64,000 bases of DNA, from contig NC_087062.1 of NCBI RefSeq assembly GCF_963678635.1, positions 56,557,970 through 56,621,969 on the forward strand, read 5' to 3'. Position 1 is the stretch's first letter. The number at the start of each line of letters is the position of its first letter. Made by a program: the position numbers and the translations under genes. The DNA is from Symsagittifera roscoffensis. Taxonomy: Eukaryota; Xenacoelomorpha; Acoela; Convolutidae. Below are positions 18,805-29,513 of this stretch, piece by piece. Below the pieces are notes generated by a model. The model had not been told where the DNA came from, did no database searches, and saw nothing but the letters and a program-made list of their open reading frames with translations.

Positions 18805-20289
18805 TTATTCGTCCTTCTTGGAAGAAAACCTTTGAAACACTGACTTGGAAGCCAACTCAACACACTGTCTAGGGAACCATCCACGCTCTCTACCCGTTTT
18901 TCCATTCAGACTTGTTTCTTTCTGACCATAAAGCCACTTCGATTTGCCTCTCGTTACCACAATTTTCTCGCCGACACTGAGTTTCATTCGCGGTTCATCG
19001 CTTATCGGAATATTGAATAGCAGCCTGCATCCAAAAGATATTGGAAAAAATGCACCGGAATAACCCTTTACAACTTTGAAATCTATACTGCGTTCTCGTT
19101 TCGCCTCTTTTTGCAGCTTCTGCTCTACTGTCAACGCGAACCTTGAGACTCCCGGTTTCACTGGCCAGTCATACCCATTTCCAGCGAATAAAAAGCTTTT
19201 GAAGTTTTTCCAGGGTCCCAAGTCGTAAGGGTAGACAAATGAACTATCTTCAGGGCGCTCCATATCTTCTGCCTTCTCACATATGTAAACTTCGATTCCA
19301 GTTTTGTTTCTGATGACTGAATAAACCTGGAGGACAAATAGGAAGCCAACACACGCGATGACAGCTATAGCAAACCCGGCAGCTAGCACCGTTGCAGCGA
19401 ACATTGCCACACTGTAGTTCACGGGGGGTCGATACAGAGTGGCAACTAAGTTGTGGTAGTCGCTGCGGTAAATTGTTCGATAGGCACTGCAAATAAGAAC
19501 TACGGCCGCATGCAAGCAACCTACAAAAACATGAGAAATCTTAGGATTCCACAACATGAATTGATGAAATAAAATAGCAAACCCTTACGAAAAACGTTTC
19601 TTTCAGTCCGGGGTGAGGGGAGGATTGAAAGCTAACACTTATTATTACTACGCTTAAATGTCGTAGAGCACATCAAATCTTTTTAAATTGAACGTGCAAT
19701 TAACTTTCAATTTTATCTGTTGCCAAAAAATACTCCTGCCTAAAAAAAACACCAGCTTCTTAAAATGCAAAGCATTCCCGCTGATTCAAACCACCGCTTT
19801 TAATACAAATTAAACCCTAAAATAGCTTATTAAAAGTTAACTACTGCGAGCAAATGTTGGCCTACCTACGGGAGCTGCCAAAAGAAACGCCACAAAATTG
19901 ACATGATTGAGATGTCCGCAACAGGTGTTGATCCAGGGACAATGATGATCCATTTTGAGGCAGCAGCGTTTACACTTCCTGCAATGGTGACTCCTCGGAG
20001 GCTTAAACCCGTCACACTCACTGCAGAACTGGAGAAACTCCTCGTCGCTTTCATTTTTGGGACGCCATTTTAAAGGGACGAATCCAGGGCCCAAAACTAA
20101 AGACCGAAGGAAGGAGAATAAGATGAGAGGAATGTGTGTAAGGTATATTCCCAGGTGGATCTGGCCGTAGATTTCCAGGGGCGGCCACCAGAGAAGTGTT
20201 GCGAAAAAGCCCACGGTTGATATGAAGGAAATAACGGAAAGGGCAAAAATAGGGCCCCAGTGAAAAAGCCTACCCAGTTCCCGTAGCAT
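18805..20289 (-). CDS. ZDHHC6: ZDHHC6 palmitoyltransferase, two exons
   Basis: Exons are 19866-20289 and 18805-19520; donor GTAG|GTAGGC and acceptor TTTTTGTAG|GTTGC join in phase 1 to read AAPVGCLHAAVV, as in vertebrate ZDHHC6. The product is about 379 residues (human about 413). It has TM segments near 13-34, 46-66, 131-155 and 182-208. The Cys-rich domain runs C89 to C124, with catalytic D114-H-H-C117 in MDHHCPWINTCCG. The C-terminal half has the family's SH3-like region (EPRMKLSVGEKIVVTRG, RERGWFPRQCVEL). The last four residues are KKDE, a di-lysine ER retrieval signal, agreeing with the ER location. It S-acylates ER proteins. The chosen ATG follows an AG by 5 nt, and an in-frame stop lies just upstream. 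An ATTAAA at 18749-18754 may be the poly(A) signal. Confidence 0.92.
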
Positions 20290-20667
20290 GGCAGCTAATT
20301 CGTTCAATTATATTCAGCGCAATTAATTCATTGTCAGATTGAACGAAAAACATCAGATGTTCTATTCATACTTTTGACAACTTATGAGCCAAATGTTGTT
20401 AGAAATAATAGTATCAGCAGCATTAATACCTGAAAAAGCAGCCGATTTGAAATTTGAACTGTTTTGAACAGCCGATTTTCAGTATCACTGAAGAACTCTG
20501 ATAACGATAAGAAAGCGTTATAATCATCTTAAGTAATTTTTAAGTATCTGAAAACAGCTCAAAATAATATACAAAAGCTCTGCGAAAACAATTTTAATCT
20601 TCCTTTATCTTAATCTTTATTATTTTTATGGCTTTCATATTTGTATTTTCGTTTAAAAATGAAATTT
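20290..20667. other. Intergenic, CPOX to ZDHHC6
   Basis: This 378-bp spacer is AT-rich. It contains the CPOX AATAAA at 20616-20621 and an AG at 20295-20296 five bases before the ZDHHC6 ATG. No promoter element is obvious. Confidence 0.6.
20616..20621 (-). terminator. CPOX poly(A) signal AATAAA
   Basis: A canonical AATAAA on the minus strand lies about 47 bases after the CPOX stop codon, a normal distance for a short 3' UTR. Confidence 0.6.
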
Positions 20668-21765
20668 TCAATCGAGTGGCACCCAGTCGACCGGATTTTT
20701 CAGAACATCCATCAACTTTTCTTCTTCAGATCCCTTCTTAACTTCGTGCATGTATTCCCACTTAGCAGTCCCCGGAAGAGACATCAAAATACTCTCTATC
20801 CTCGCGTCGGGGGTCCTCAAACCAAACTGTGTACCGCGGTCATAAATCAAATTAAATTCAACATATCGGCCACGACGCAACAGCTGCCAATTTCTCTCTG
20901 CTAAACCGTACCCTGCGTTTTTGTGCTTGTCCACCATAGGAATATACGATTTAATCGTGGCGTCAGCGCAATCTTTAATAAGAGCAAAAGTTTCGTCAGC
21001 ATCCGAAAGATTCATGTCGTCAAAAAAAATTCCACCCACGCCTCTCGTTTCACCCCGATGCGGCAGGTAAAAATAGGTATCGCACCACTGTTTGAACCTC
21101 CGGTACAAATCGGAACCATGCTTCTTTAAAGCACCTTTTAGCATCTGGTGAAAAAATACTGCATCCTCTTCATTCAAATAGTAAGGAGTCAAATCGGTCC
21201 CTCCTCCAAACCAAGACAATATATTTCCGTTGCCATCATCAACTTCGAAATATCTGTAGTTAAAGTGTATAGTTGGTACATACGGGTTTCTAGGGTGAAT
21301 AACCGAACTTATTCCACAAGCAAAAAAGGGTGCCGGTGCTTTTGCTATTTGTTTCCCGCGTGAATTCATGGACTCTACTGCCTTCTCAGGAAGCACTCCG
21401 TGAACAACTGAGATGTTCACGCCTGCCTTTTCCAGCACTTTGCCTTCGTGCATCACACAACTTATTCCTCCGCCGCCACTTTTCCGATCCCACTTATCTA
21501 CTCTCCAATTTGCCTCTGGCTCATGTTCCGCAAGTGCGTTGCAAAAATCGCGCTGAGATCTCATGAGAAAAAGCTCCATCTTATGTTTCATAGACTTCGT
21601 GTTCCGTCTCAGTTCATCGTAGTTCGTCACTGGCAATGCCATGAATTTTTCAGGATTCGCTGATTTACAATGAACTTGAGTTTCAGAAGATCTTTTAGTT
21701 AACCTTTTGTAGGAAAGAGCAGAACCCAAGCTAAATGAGCTCGCTAAGTACAGTGATATGCGCAT
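20668..21765 (-). CDS. CPOX: Coproporphyrinogen III oxidase, intronless
   Basis: The product is a 365-residue oxygen-dependent enzyme (EC 1.3.3.3), which decarboxylates two propionates of coproporphyrinogen III to vinyls in the mitochondrial intermembrane space. The sequence is clear throughout: the signature NPYVPTIHFNYRYFE (about 160-174, with H167), WFGGGTDLTPYY (185-196), GGIFFDD (244-250), RRGRYVEFNLIYDRGTQFGL and ESILMSLPGTAKWEYMH near the end. The chosen ATG gives a classic presequence (RISLYLASSFSLGSALSYKR) and lies 6 nt after TTTCAG. An in-frame ATG at 21792 would add nine residues. The absence of introns is notable in a genome whose other genes here are spliced. It ends WVPLD. Confidence 0.95.
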   Translation of the reverse strand: MRISLYLASSFSLGSALSYKRLTKRSSETQVHCKSANPEKFMALPVTNYDELRRNTKSMKHKMELFLMRSQRDFCNALAEHEPEANWRVDKWDRKSGGGGISCVMHEGKVLEKAGVNISVVHGVLPEKAVESMNSRGKQIAKAPAPFFACGISSVIHPRNPYVPTIHFNYRYFEVDDGNGNILSWFGGGTDLTPYYLNEEDAVFFHQMLKGALKKHGSDLYRRFKQWCDTYFYLPHRGETRGVGGIFFDDMNLSDADETFALIKDCADATIKSYIPMVDKHKNAGYGLAERNWQLLRRGRYVEFNLIYDRGTQFGLRTPDARIESILMSLPGTAKWEYMHEVKKGSEEEKLMDVLKNPVDWVPLD

Positions 21766-22900
21766 AGCTAGCTGAAAGTTCAATTCGAGCATTAGATAGA
21801 GTAATACCCGTGAACTTTGTGAACTTGTTTTTCTATTGCTATTCGTTTTTGTGCCGACCACGTCGCAACAAATTATTGCGTAGGGTGGGTTTTCAGCCGA
21901 TTTCAGAAACCTCAAAAACCCGTACGGGTCAAGTAAGGAATCATACTAGAGCTTTATTGGTCGTGATTTGGATTCAAACAAAAAGTTCTCAATGTTTAGA
22001 AAAAGAGGACGGAATTTTTTCGCATTTCCGACAAAGCAAAATTTGTCTGTAAATTGGCTACCAGACCAATCTTGATTTTCATGAAATATTGACCCGAATG
22101 AAACATTATCCCGAATGAAATGTTTCCGAATGAAATATTACCCCGAACAGTTCACCAAACAAACCAATTTCAATCAAACAAATACTAGCAATATCTCAAA
22201 GAAACTACAAGGTTTGATAACATTAAGATCAATTCAATGCAATTTGAGAATAATTGAACTGAAATAATTTTATATTCAGCTGGAAATCCCTAACTAAAAA
22301 GTAAGCCTCCTTTAAACACTATCACTTTGAGCAATTATAGCGCTGCTTTTGTTTTCTTTTTAGATCTTGAAACAAATTTTTTTTCGGATGATTTTTTCAT
22401 ATACCTTCCCCAAGCACCTGCGCAAGTACAAAATGATGAGCTTAGCGTTTAGTCACGTATTAACTACTCCAAATATCTTGCCTTAATTCAATTTGGAACC
22501 ATTTATGCGCGGACTAAATAGGCGCTTTCATGTTAATAGCAAGAAGTATCTCGCTTTTTTGTTCCAAATTTTCACAGGTAAAGTATTATTTTAATTTTGA
22601 GCTTAGGACGTCCATACTCTTCAAATGGTATCAAAAATTTTGTTCAAAAATGGCTAGTGTTAAATCCGAAAATGGTCTGGAAAAAACCGAGCACAAATAT
22701 TCCTGTCTCTTTTTCTTCAAAGTCAGGAAAAAAACTAGAATGAACAAACTCAATTTGTGAAATACGAACAAAAAACCAGGCGAACTAAAAGATTGAAAAC
22801 TCACTGCGCTCATTTACTCTTTAACAACACGCAATTTTTAAAACCCAAAGCAATGTAAATCTGGATGTTTCAGTTTCCATCATGCCAACATTAGAGCTTA
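21766..22900. other. Upstream flank of CPOX, nothing recognised
   Basis: This holds the presumed CPOX or cluster promoter, but I see no clear TATA box or other element. Frames in it are short and compositionally non-coding. TTACCCGAATGAAATATT-like words recur a few times around 22085-22145. Confidence 0.4.
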
Positions 22901-24300
22901 CGTTCACAAATTGCAACAAGGTTAGCCGGTTAATGTGCAAGTAGCACAGAATGTTCCAACCAGTCTTAAAAAAAAAAACCAAGTTTTTTCAAATTATTGT
23001 CGTTTTTTTGGCGTGGTGTGATAAATAGAGCTGAACAAAAAACAGGGTATTAGGTATATTTGTTGTATATTTGGTATATTTGTTTGGGATTAGGTAAATT
23101 ATTGTCGTTTTTTGGCGTGCCGTGATAAAAAGAGCTGAACAAAAAACTGAGAACTAGGTTAATTTGACAACAGTACTAAAATAAGCAAATTGAAAAACAA
23201 TTTCTGTAGAAAAATTACTACAAATACGAAGAACAAGGCGCTACATACTCAAAGTTCACTAACGTTTGCCGAAGTCAAACTAAGTTTTTACGCTTTAAAC
23301 TAAGCTATTTTAAGCCTGATCGCTCGCTTTATTCGCTCGAATTGAGACAAAAAAAACCATAAATTTCAAACCGGTTTTTCTCGAAATTGGGAAAATTATT
23401 TGAAATTGTTAAATGCCGTTGGAATTACGATTTAAGGGCTTTATAATGAAAAACACCACTCAACCCTCTCCGATGATTATTCGTGGAAGCTGATTTTGCG
23501 AGGAAAACAAAAAAAAGCTAAAACTAACGAATACAAAGTTCCTCCCCCTTATCAATCAATGGTCGGAAAAACAAGGATAGCTGGTTACTGTGCAGCTAGA
23601 ACAGAATAATCTGACTATAGTTTTTAAAAAAAGAGTACTTTTCTTCTTTCAAAATAGTGTAGTTTTTTTCGGCGTGGTGTGACAAAAGGACCTGAAAGAA
23701 AAACTAGAGATTAGGTATATTCCACAGTCATGTAGAACAAGCAAATTTAAAAAACCATCTTACTAGATAAATGATTGCAAAAACGAAAAAAAAATCAAAA
23801 AGAAGTTCAAAAAATTTCTCCAAATTTTTTTAAAAATTAACATTACTCCAGTAAAATTAAGTTTTTACGCTTTAAATTAAGCTACTGTAAGCTTTTAGGT
23901 AGTTAATCAATTAAAATAAAATTGCTCGCTCGCTTTATTCGCTAAATAAGAAGAAACATTAAAAATTTCAAACCTGTTTTTCTCGACGTCGGAAAACTTT
24001 TTTTTGAAATTTTCAAACGTGGTGCGAATCATGACTAAGGGATTTAATATCAGATCTGAATCAACCCTGTCCAAAGTTTGTTTGTGGTACCTGATTTTGC
24101 GCGGTACCTGAAACTAAAACACACCCGATTACAAAGTTCCTCCCCATTTTCAATGGTCGGAATAAAAAAAACGTGCACTATCACTGGTACATTCTGCTCT
24201 GAAAAAAAATTTAAGCCGCTCCGAATTGTTCCAAAAAGCCTCAAAGCTGCACCTCTTGTAGCTGAACGGTCCAATTTTTGAACCGTTAAGCTACATCAAG
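22900..24300. repeat. Two diverged tandem copies of a ~650-bp repeat
   Basis: Landmark words repeat in the same order. GGATAGC/GTTAGCCGGTTA..GTGCAAGTAGCACAGAA is at about 22920 and 23577. TTTCGGCGTGGTGTGA-type words are at about 23004, 23105 and 23668. TTTCAAACC.GTTTTTCTCG is at about 23365 and 23968, and CCGA.TACAAAGTTCCTCCCC at about 23526 and 24126. Further copies are at 27360-27900 and 31700-31960. There is no coding potential. Confidence 0.7.
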
Positions 24301-24477
24301 TACACAAGAAGCACGGAAACAAATAAGGCTGATTCCTCGCCTTAAAAAATGAGCACCTATAACAACGATCCAGAAAGTAATTAAAGTACAGTAGAGCCCA
24401 AAAATAAAATGTTGCTCAACGGTGCCGAAAATTGTTTTTACTCATCTCAAATCACAGACAAGTAAACTTATTCAAAT

Positions 24478-24935
24478 GTAGCCAATCGAAGACTGGAAAA
24501 GAGTAATGAACGCAAGTAAACATGAAAAAAAAACCACTGACTTTCTTGAAAGAAGCTCAACTTTCGAAATTCTAAGAAAAAATAGATGCCCTTTAAGCTC
24601 TTCGAATTTCTACAACAATTTATGACTGGCGCTTTTTTGATAGCATGAACCCAACTTGAGAAAACTGGATCAATAGGTGAAGTTTTTATTCCGCTGGAAA
24701 CCTAAACATAGCCAATCGAAGATTGAAAAGAGTAATGAACCCAAGTAAACATAAAAAACAACACTGACATTCTTGAAAAGATCTCAACTTTCAATCTTCA
24801 AACAAAAAAAATAGATGCCCTTTAACCTCTTTGAATTTCTAGAATAATTTATGATTGGCGCATTTTTGATAACATGAACCCAACTAGAAAAAACTGGATC
24901 AATAGGTGAAGTTTTTATTCCGCTGGAAAATCTTA
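24478..24935. repeat. Two monomers of the ~230-bp satellite, outlying
   Basis: GCCAATCGAAGA starts at 24481 and again at 24711, a 230-bp period. Both copies carry the satellite's other landmarks (TAGATGCCCTTTAA, TGGATCAATAGGTGAAG, ATTCCGCTGGAA). They lie 13 kb left of the main array. Confidence 0.9.
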
Positions 24936-25745
24936 AAAATAAATTCCCCTTTCGAAACTAGAAATCGTTCAAGTTTTTTGCGTCATTTCCACGTTCGTAC
25001 TTGCAGAGTTCAATTTACGTCACTTTCAGCAGATGAATTTCAATTGAACTTAAAAAGTGCATTCTACCTAAGTGCATCAATATTTTAAGACTTTTCCTGA
25101 AAAAAAAAACAAAAAAATCAGCAAGACCTATATAAGAGTCTTCACTACGTTCATTACAATTAAAAAGACGGAAGTTGAAAAGACGCCATTAGCTATTTTA
25201 AACTGTTGCTGCTTGTAACAAACAAATATTCCTCAAGCGGCGTCAAAAATTTTTCTGAACAAACAATTAACTCAGCGAATTGTCACATTTTCTTCTCGGT
25301 TTCGCTCCGCAACAAAACAGTATTCACGCAAAATTGCCAGCAATTCACCAACAGAGCTCAAACTTCTCAACAAATATCATTAATTTTCGGCGCCGTTCGT
25401 TTTCGTCACTGTTGTACTTTGGCACTGTTGAACCCCCCCCCCCCCCCCCCCCCCCCTTGAAATCGATTAATTTTTACACATACATTTTTTTTTAGAAAAT
25501 TTTGGTTTCTGGTGCAGTGCTACTTGGCACTTCAAAACGAAGTTTTGCATAGCTTAGTGAGATCGAAGAATGATTTACGACAGCGCTTTGTGACAAATGA
25601 AATGCTTCGTGATGGGTGCATTATGAGTACAGAAATTGATTCGCGAGGATGCGTAATGAGCGGAGGATTTGATTGAAAAAGTTTCTCCCCAGTTTCAGTT
25701 GTCGGAGCAACAAAAGCCATTATCAGGAATTCACTTGATTCAAAA
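24936..25745. other. Satellite-associated flank, poly(C), and minisatellite fragment
   Basis: The part up to about 25190 resembles 27000-27260, so the two satellite outliers share this flank, including a TATA-like CCTATATAA. It is followed by a C-run at 25433-25456. A fragment at about 25555-25690 is, in reverse complement, related to the array at 35690-36470. Confidence 0.55.
25433..25456 (-). repeat. Poly(C) tract of 24, inverted relative of the G tract at 5782
   Basis: On the minus strand this reads AATCGATTTCAA, then 24 G, then TTCAAC, closely similar to the surroundings of the 20-G run at 5782-5801. The two seem to belong to one dispersed repeat in opposite orientations. Confidence 0.7.
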
Positions 25746-25747
25746 AG

Positions 25748-26011
25748 ACCGAGCAGCCGTGGCTGCGAGGGTAAGATACGTAATCTTTAACACAAAGGTT
25801 GCGGTTCGAATCACTCCCGCTTCGGTCACGTTTGGCGGGGTCCCAGTGTCATCGCCTCCTTAAGGTGCGACCTTCTGTGGCAAAATGGATGTCATCTCTC
25901 TCCACCATGGACAAAAGGGCCAAGGTTGAATGGTTGGAGCTGGGCCGAGAGCTAATAACAAAACTAAAAAAAGACCTGTCTGTCTCTTTAAAAGAAAGCA
26001 TGGATAACTAA
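25748..26011 (+). mobile_element. tRNA-derived SINE
   Basis: The head resembles a tRNA gene with an A box (TGGCTGCGAGGG, 25760-25771) and a B box (GGTTCGAATCA, 25803-25813), the internal promoter of RNA polymerase III. About 200 bp of unrelated, GC-richer body follows, and then A-rich sequence. The surrounding DNA is much more AT-rich. It is not a functional tRNA, because the acceptor stem does not close into a full cloverleaf. Confidence 0.7.
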
Positions 26012-26820
26012 TTAAAAAAATGACTTTCTTTTATGCTTAATTTGGGCATAACTAGAGGCTGGTAGGACAGACAGTACAGATAATTTTCAATAATTGGCCA
26101 TGATGGCAATTCAGGGAACACAGTAATGCATGGCAAAACGTATTGAAAAGAATTGAAATGACAAAAAAAGAGTTGCAAGCCATCGCGCTATAACAAGTGT
26201 ATGAAAACAACCGTAAATGAACTTGAAAAATGGATACCAAGGGTTTCTAATGACTTGACGCAACTTTTATAAAGAAATTTTTAACGGACCACAAAACCCC
26301 TGATTAAGGCTTGATTTGATACACCATCCCGGTTGTCGGCTAACGCTATATAAAAACCAGCATACAAATTAACCTGTTCTTAGAAACAAAACGCAAGTAT
26401 AGGCGACGTAAATTATTTTTTTAAAATCGAAGCGCTGCTTAAATTTAAAGCGCTGTTTCTAAACATGGTCTACGAAAAAACTGGCAGCAAACAAAGGGCA
26501 AGTAAGTCGATGAGAAACAAAAATCAGCGAAAAAATTGAAAACCACATAGTATCAGAATCTCTCAAAAAATCTCATGGCATAACACAGCTTTGGGAAAAC
26601 TTAAACTGCACTGTTGAAAGATTAGAACTCGAAATTATACCGACAGGGTTAAAATCCAAAAACAATCAGTCAAAAAATCGTCATTGAAAAAATGATGCAA
26701 TGAAAAATGGATCGCTCTGCATGACAATATTACACAAGAGGCAAAACAGGTTCCGCATTACCAGCGAGACAAAAATTTATGTAAACTTTGGAAGAAAATT
26801 TTAAATTCTTAAAACAGAGC
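26012..26820. other. AT-rich stretch without recognised content
   Basis: No gene, RNA or clear repeat is seen. A TATATAAAAA word is at about 26347 without an associated frame. Confidence 0.4.
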
Positions 26821-27005
26821 CAAGAGGCAGTTAGAAAAGAGTCAAGGAACGCAAGTAAATTAAAAAATACTAACTGAAAGAATCGATGCCTTGGAAGCTT
26901 TCAATTTCTAGAAAAATTGATATTGGTACTTTTTTGATTAAATTAATCAAATTATAGAAAATTAGATCAATACACAAAATTTTTATTTCGCTTGGAAATC
27001 AGGAA
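26821..27005. repeat. Diverged single monomer of the ~230-bp satellite
   Basis: It carries diverged forms of the satellite landmarks: GAGTCAAGGAACGCAAGTAAAT, GATGCCTTGGAAGCTTT, AGATCAATACACAAAATTTTTATTTCGC. The flank to its right matches the flank of the pair at 24478-24935. Confidence 0.7.
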
Positions 27006-27895
27006 AACTAAATTCCAATTTCGAAACAAGAGGTCGATCACGTTTTTCCTGACCATTACACATCTCGTGTTCGATAGTGGAGTTGGCCTTCCTTTTAACA
27101 AAGGAACTGAACTGAAATTAAAAAAAATCAAATCACCAACCGCGAAAAAGTACATTTGAGCCTGAACAAATTTCATGACTTTTGCTGCAAAAAAAATAAA
27201 TGGCGACCTATATAAAAGTATAAACTACGTTCATCGACTCTTAAAACTGCAAAATTTTAAAAATTGCACAAAAAATATATATTTCCATAGAGAATACAAG
27301 AAACAGAAATCGCAAAACTGCCATTTACCGAGCGGCTACTAAGCTGATAATACCTTGGTAGACGCCCATTGAGCCCAAACTATTTTAAAAAAAATAGTCC
27401 CCTAAAAACTCAAAATGATAACGAGGATAGCTGGTTTCTGTGCAAGTAGCACAGAACGGACCATAGTTTTAAAAAACGCGAATTCTTTTCTGTCAAACCA
27501 GCAGAATAAAAAACTACAACTTAAGCATATTCGACAGTCATTAAAATAGTGAAGATGGACAACAGTTTTTGAAGAAAAATAACCAGAAAAACAAAAATAA
27601 ATCATAAAAAAAATCATTTTGGTTTTTATGCAGGAATTGAAAATGGCGTTAAAAACTGCAAAAAAAACACATTAGAGACGAAAAATGGAAATTAGAGACG
27701 AAAAATCAAAAATTTCAAACCAGTTTTTCTCGGCACTGGAGAAAAAATTTGGTAACTTATTCATGTTCTTCAAATTACGACTGAAATGACTTAAATATGA
27801 CATATCAATCAATCCATTCCGATGATTATTTGTGGTACTTGATTTTACTTGGAAAAGAAAAAAAAGAAAACTCAAACACACCCGAATACAAAGCT
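27006..27895. repeat. Satellite flank plus a third ~650-bp repeat copy
   Basis: From about 27000 to 27260 it repeats the flank seen at 24936-25190, including CCTATATAA. From about 27420 it carries the ~650-bp family landmarks GGATAGCTGGTTTCTGTGCAAG, TTTCAAACCAGTTTTTCTCG and CACACCCGAATACAAAG. Nothing coding is seen. Confidence 0.6.
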
Positions 27896-29513
27896 CCTTC
27901 ACATTTTATGGTCGGAACAAAAATCAAATTTTGTACTTTTATCTATGCAAAATAAGTTGAATACGACAATAAAAACATGCCACGCATGTTCATTCACGAC
28001 ATTCGTGCATCATAAAACGTTGTTCTTCAATAGATTATGACTCAAGCTACCCAATGACTCGTGATCCTACAAGCCAACTTATTTACTTGGACACATGTCT
28101 ATGTTCCGTTTTTGATAACCTTTACTGCTTGCAAACGTAAGAACTCCAACCTTCTAATTCAACTCGGAAAATCTGTTTGAAAACACAGGCATCAAAATCT
28201 TCGATGTTATTTCAAAATTTCGCCGAAAATTGTTCATTACAAAGACAAAATTTGTATGAAACAGAAAACAAATATTTTAACCTGCTCTGAAAAAATCTTT
28301 AAAACCACAGACATCAAAATCTTCGATATTTTGTTTCAAAATTTTCTCGAAAATTGATCATTCCAAAGACAAAATATATGAAAAAGAAAACAAATATTAC
28401 AACTTTTCTCTGAAAAACTGAGAACGAGCGTCAAAAATTTAGCTTCCAGGCTTTTTTACGACCGTTTTATACCTGCCTCTGAACACTTATTAAAAAATTT
28501 CAAGAAAAGTTGGAGACTACAATCTAATTCGTGATGACATCCTTCTCACAAAAGAAATAACAAAACGCAAGAAGATATTCTTAATCATGAAGGTCTATTA
28601 ATCAAGTTTTCGTAACTATAAGGAAAACAATAATATAACTGTGGAATCCGCATAAATCCACGTGGCGTTGTGGCGCATCGACAGTGATGATCATTTCTAA
28701 AAAAAAATAAAGAAGGTTGCTTTAAAAATTCTTATAATTTTCCTGCAATATGACCACCAATATGATTATTTAGCAGCGGAAAACAAAACTGCAAAACAGC
28801 GTATGCACGGAATAAAACAGAAGCCCGAAAAACAACTGGTTGGAAAATTAGTTGAGAAATGAAGATAAGAAATGAAGATGATACACAGAGGCGAAGCCGA
28901 GCTTCGCACCACTTGCGATACAATACAAAACAGCCACTAAAAAAAGAAATACCGATATCTATCAAAATGACTAAAACAAGTATCAAAAACTCACACCATG
29001 ACAAAAGAAGGTAAAAATAGAATCAGAAGAAAACTTACCAGGCTGTAGACAAGCCGAAAATACATGAAAGGAAACTTAAAACCTGAAGGCGAAAAAATTC
29101 AAAAAAACTTAAAACCAAAAAAAAGTGTCTATTCCCCCATTCCCCTCAAAACACGCAAGCACACAAAAAAAATTTTCTCTCATCAAACGAAAAATATGAG
29201 GGCAATAAGCGAAAATAAAATAGGTCGAGACTTATCAAACAGAGAAAAAAGGAAAAACAGTCCCATCCCCTTCATTACACAAAGGTACACGTTTTTTTAA
29301 ATAAAGGACGCAACATGAGGACAATAAGCCGAAACAATATAAGCCGAAATTTATTTAACCGAGAAAAGAAAAAAATGAAATTAAAAAAAAACAAGTTGGT
29401 AAAATTACAACCAAACTAAATTTCAAATATGACGGATATTCAAAATGTTAACGCGCTCAAAATATGTCTGTTGCTGAAAACGGAGACCTTGAAATTGGAG
29501 ATCATCCGATCAT
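27896..29513 (+). repeat. 1.6-kb tandem unit, copy 1
   Basis: The unit runs from CCTTCACATTTTATGG to GAGATCATCCGATCA and is repeated twice more immediately to the right with very few differences. It contains the hairpin GCGAAGC-CGA-GCTTCGC. A 90-codon minus frame (28732-29004) and a 78-codon plus frame (29064-29300) recur in other copies only because the DNA is duplicated; neither shows a domain. Confidence 0.9.

Noticed and set aside
25748..25835. A genuine tRNA gene
   Set aside because: A and B boxes are present, but arms do not form a complete cloverleaf and a SINE body follows.
28732..29004. 90-codon hydrophobic minus frame conserved in three copies
   Set aside because: The conservation is that of recently duplicated DNA, including non-coding parts. 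Cys/Phe/Leu richness comes from AT-rich antisense sequence.
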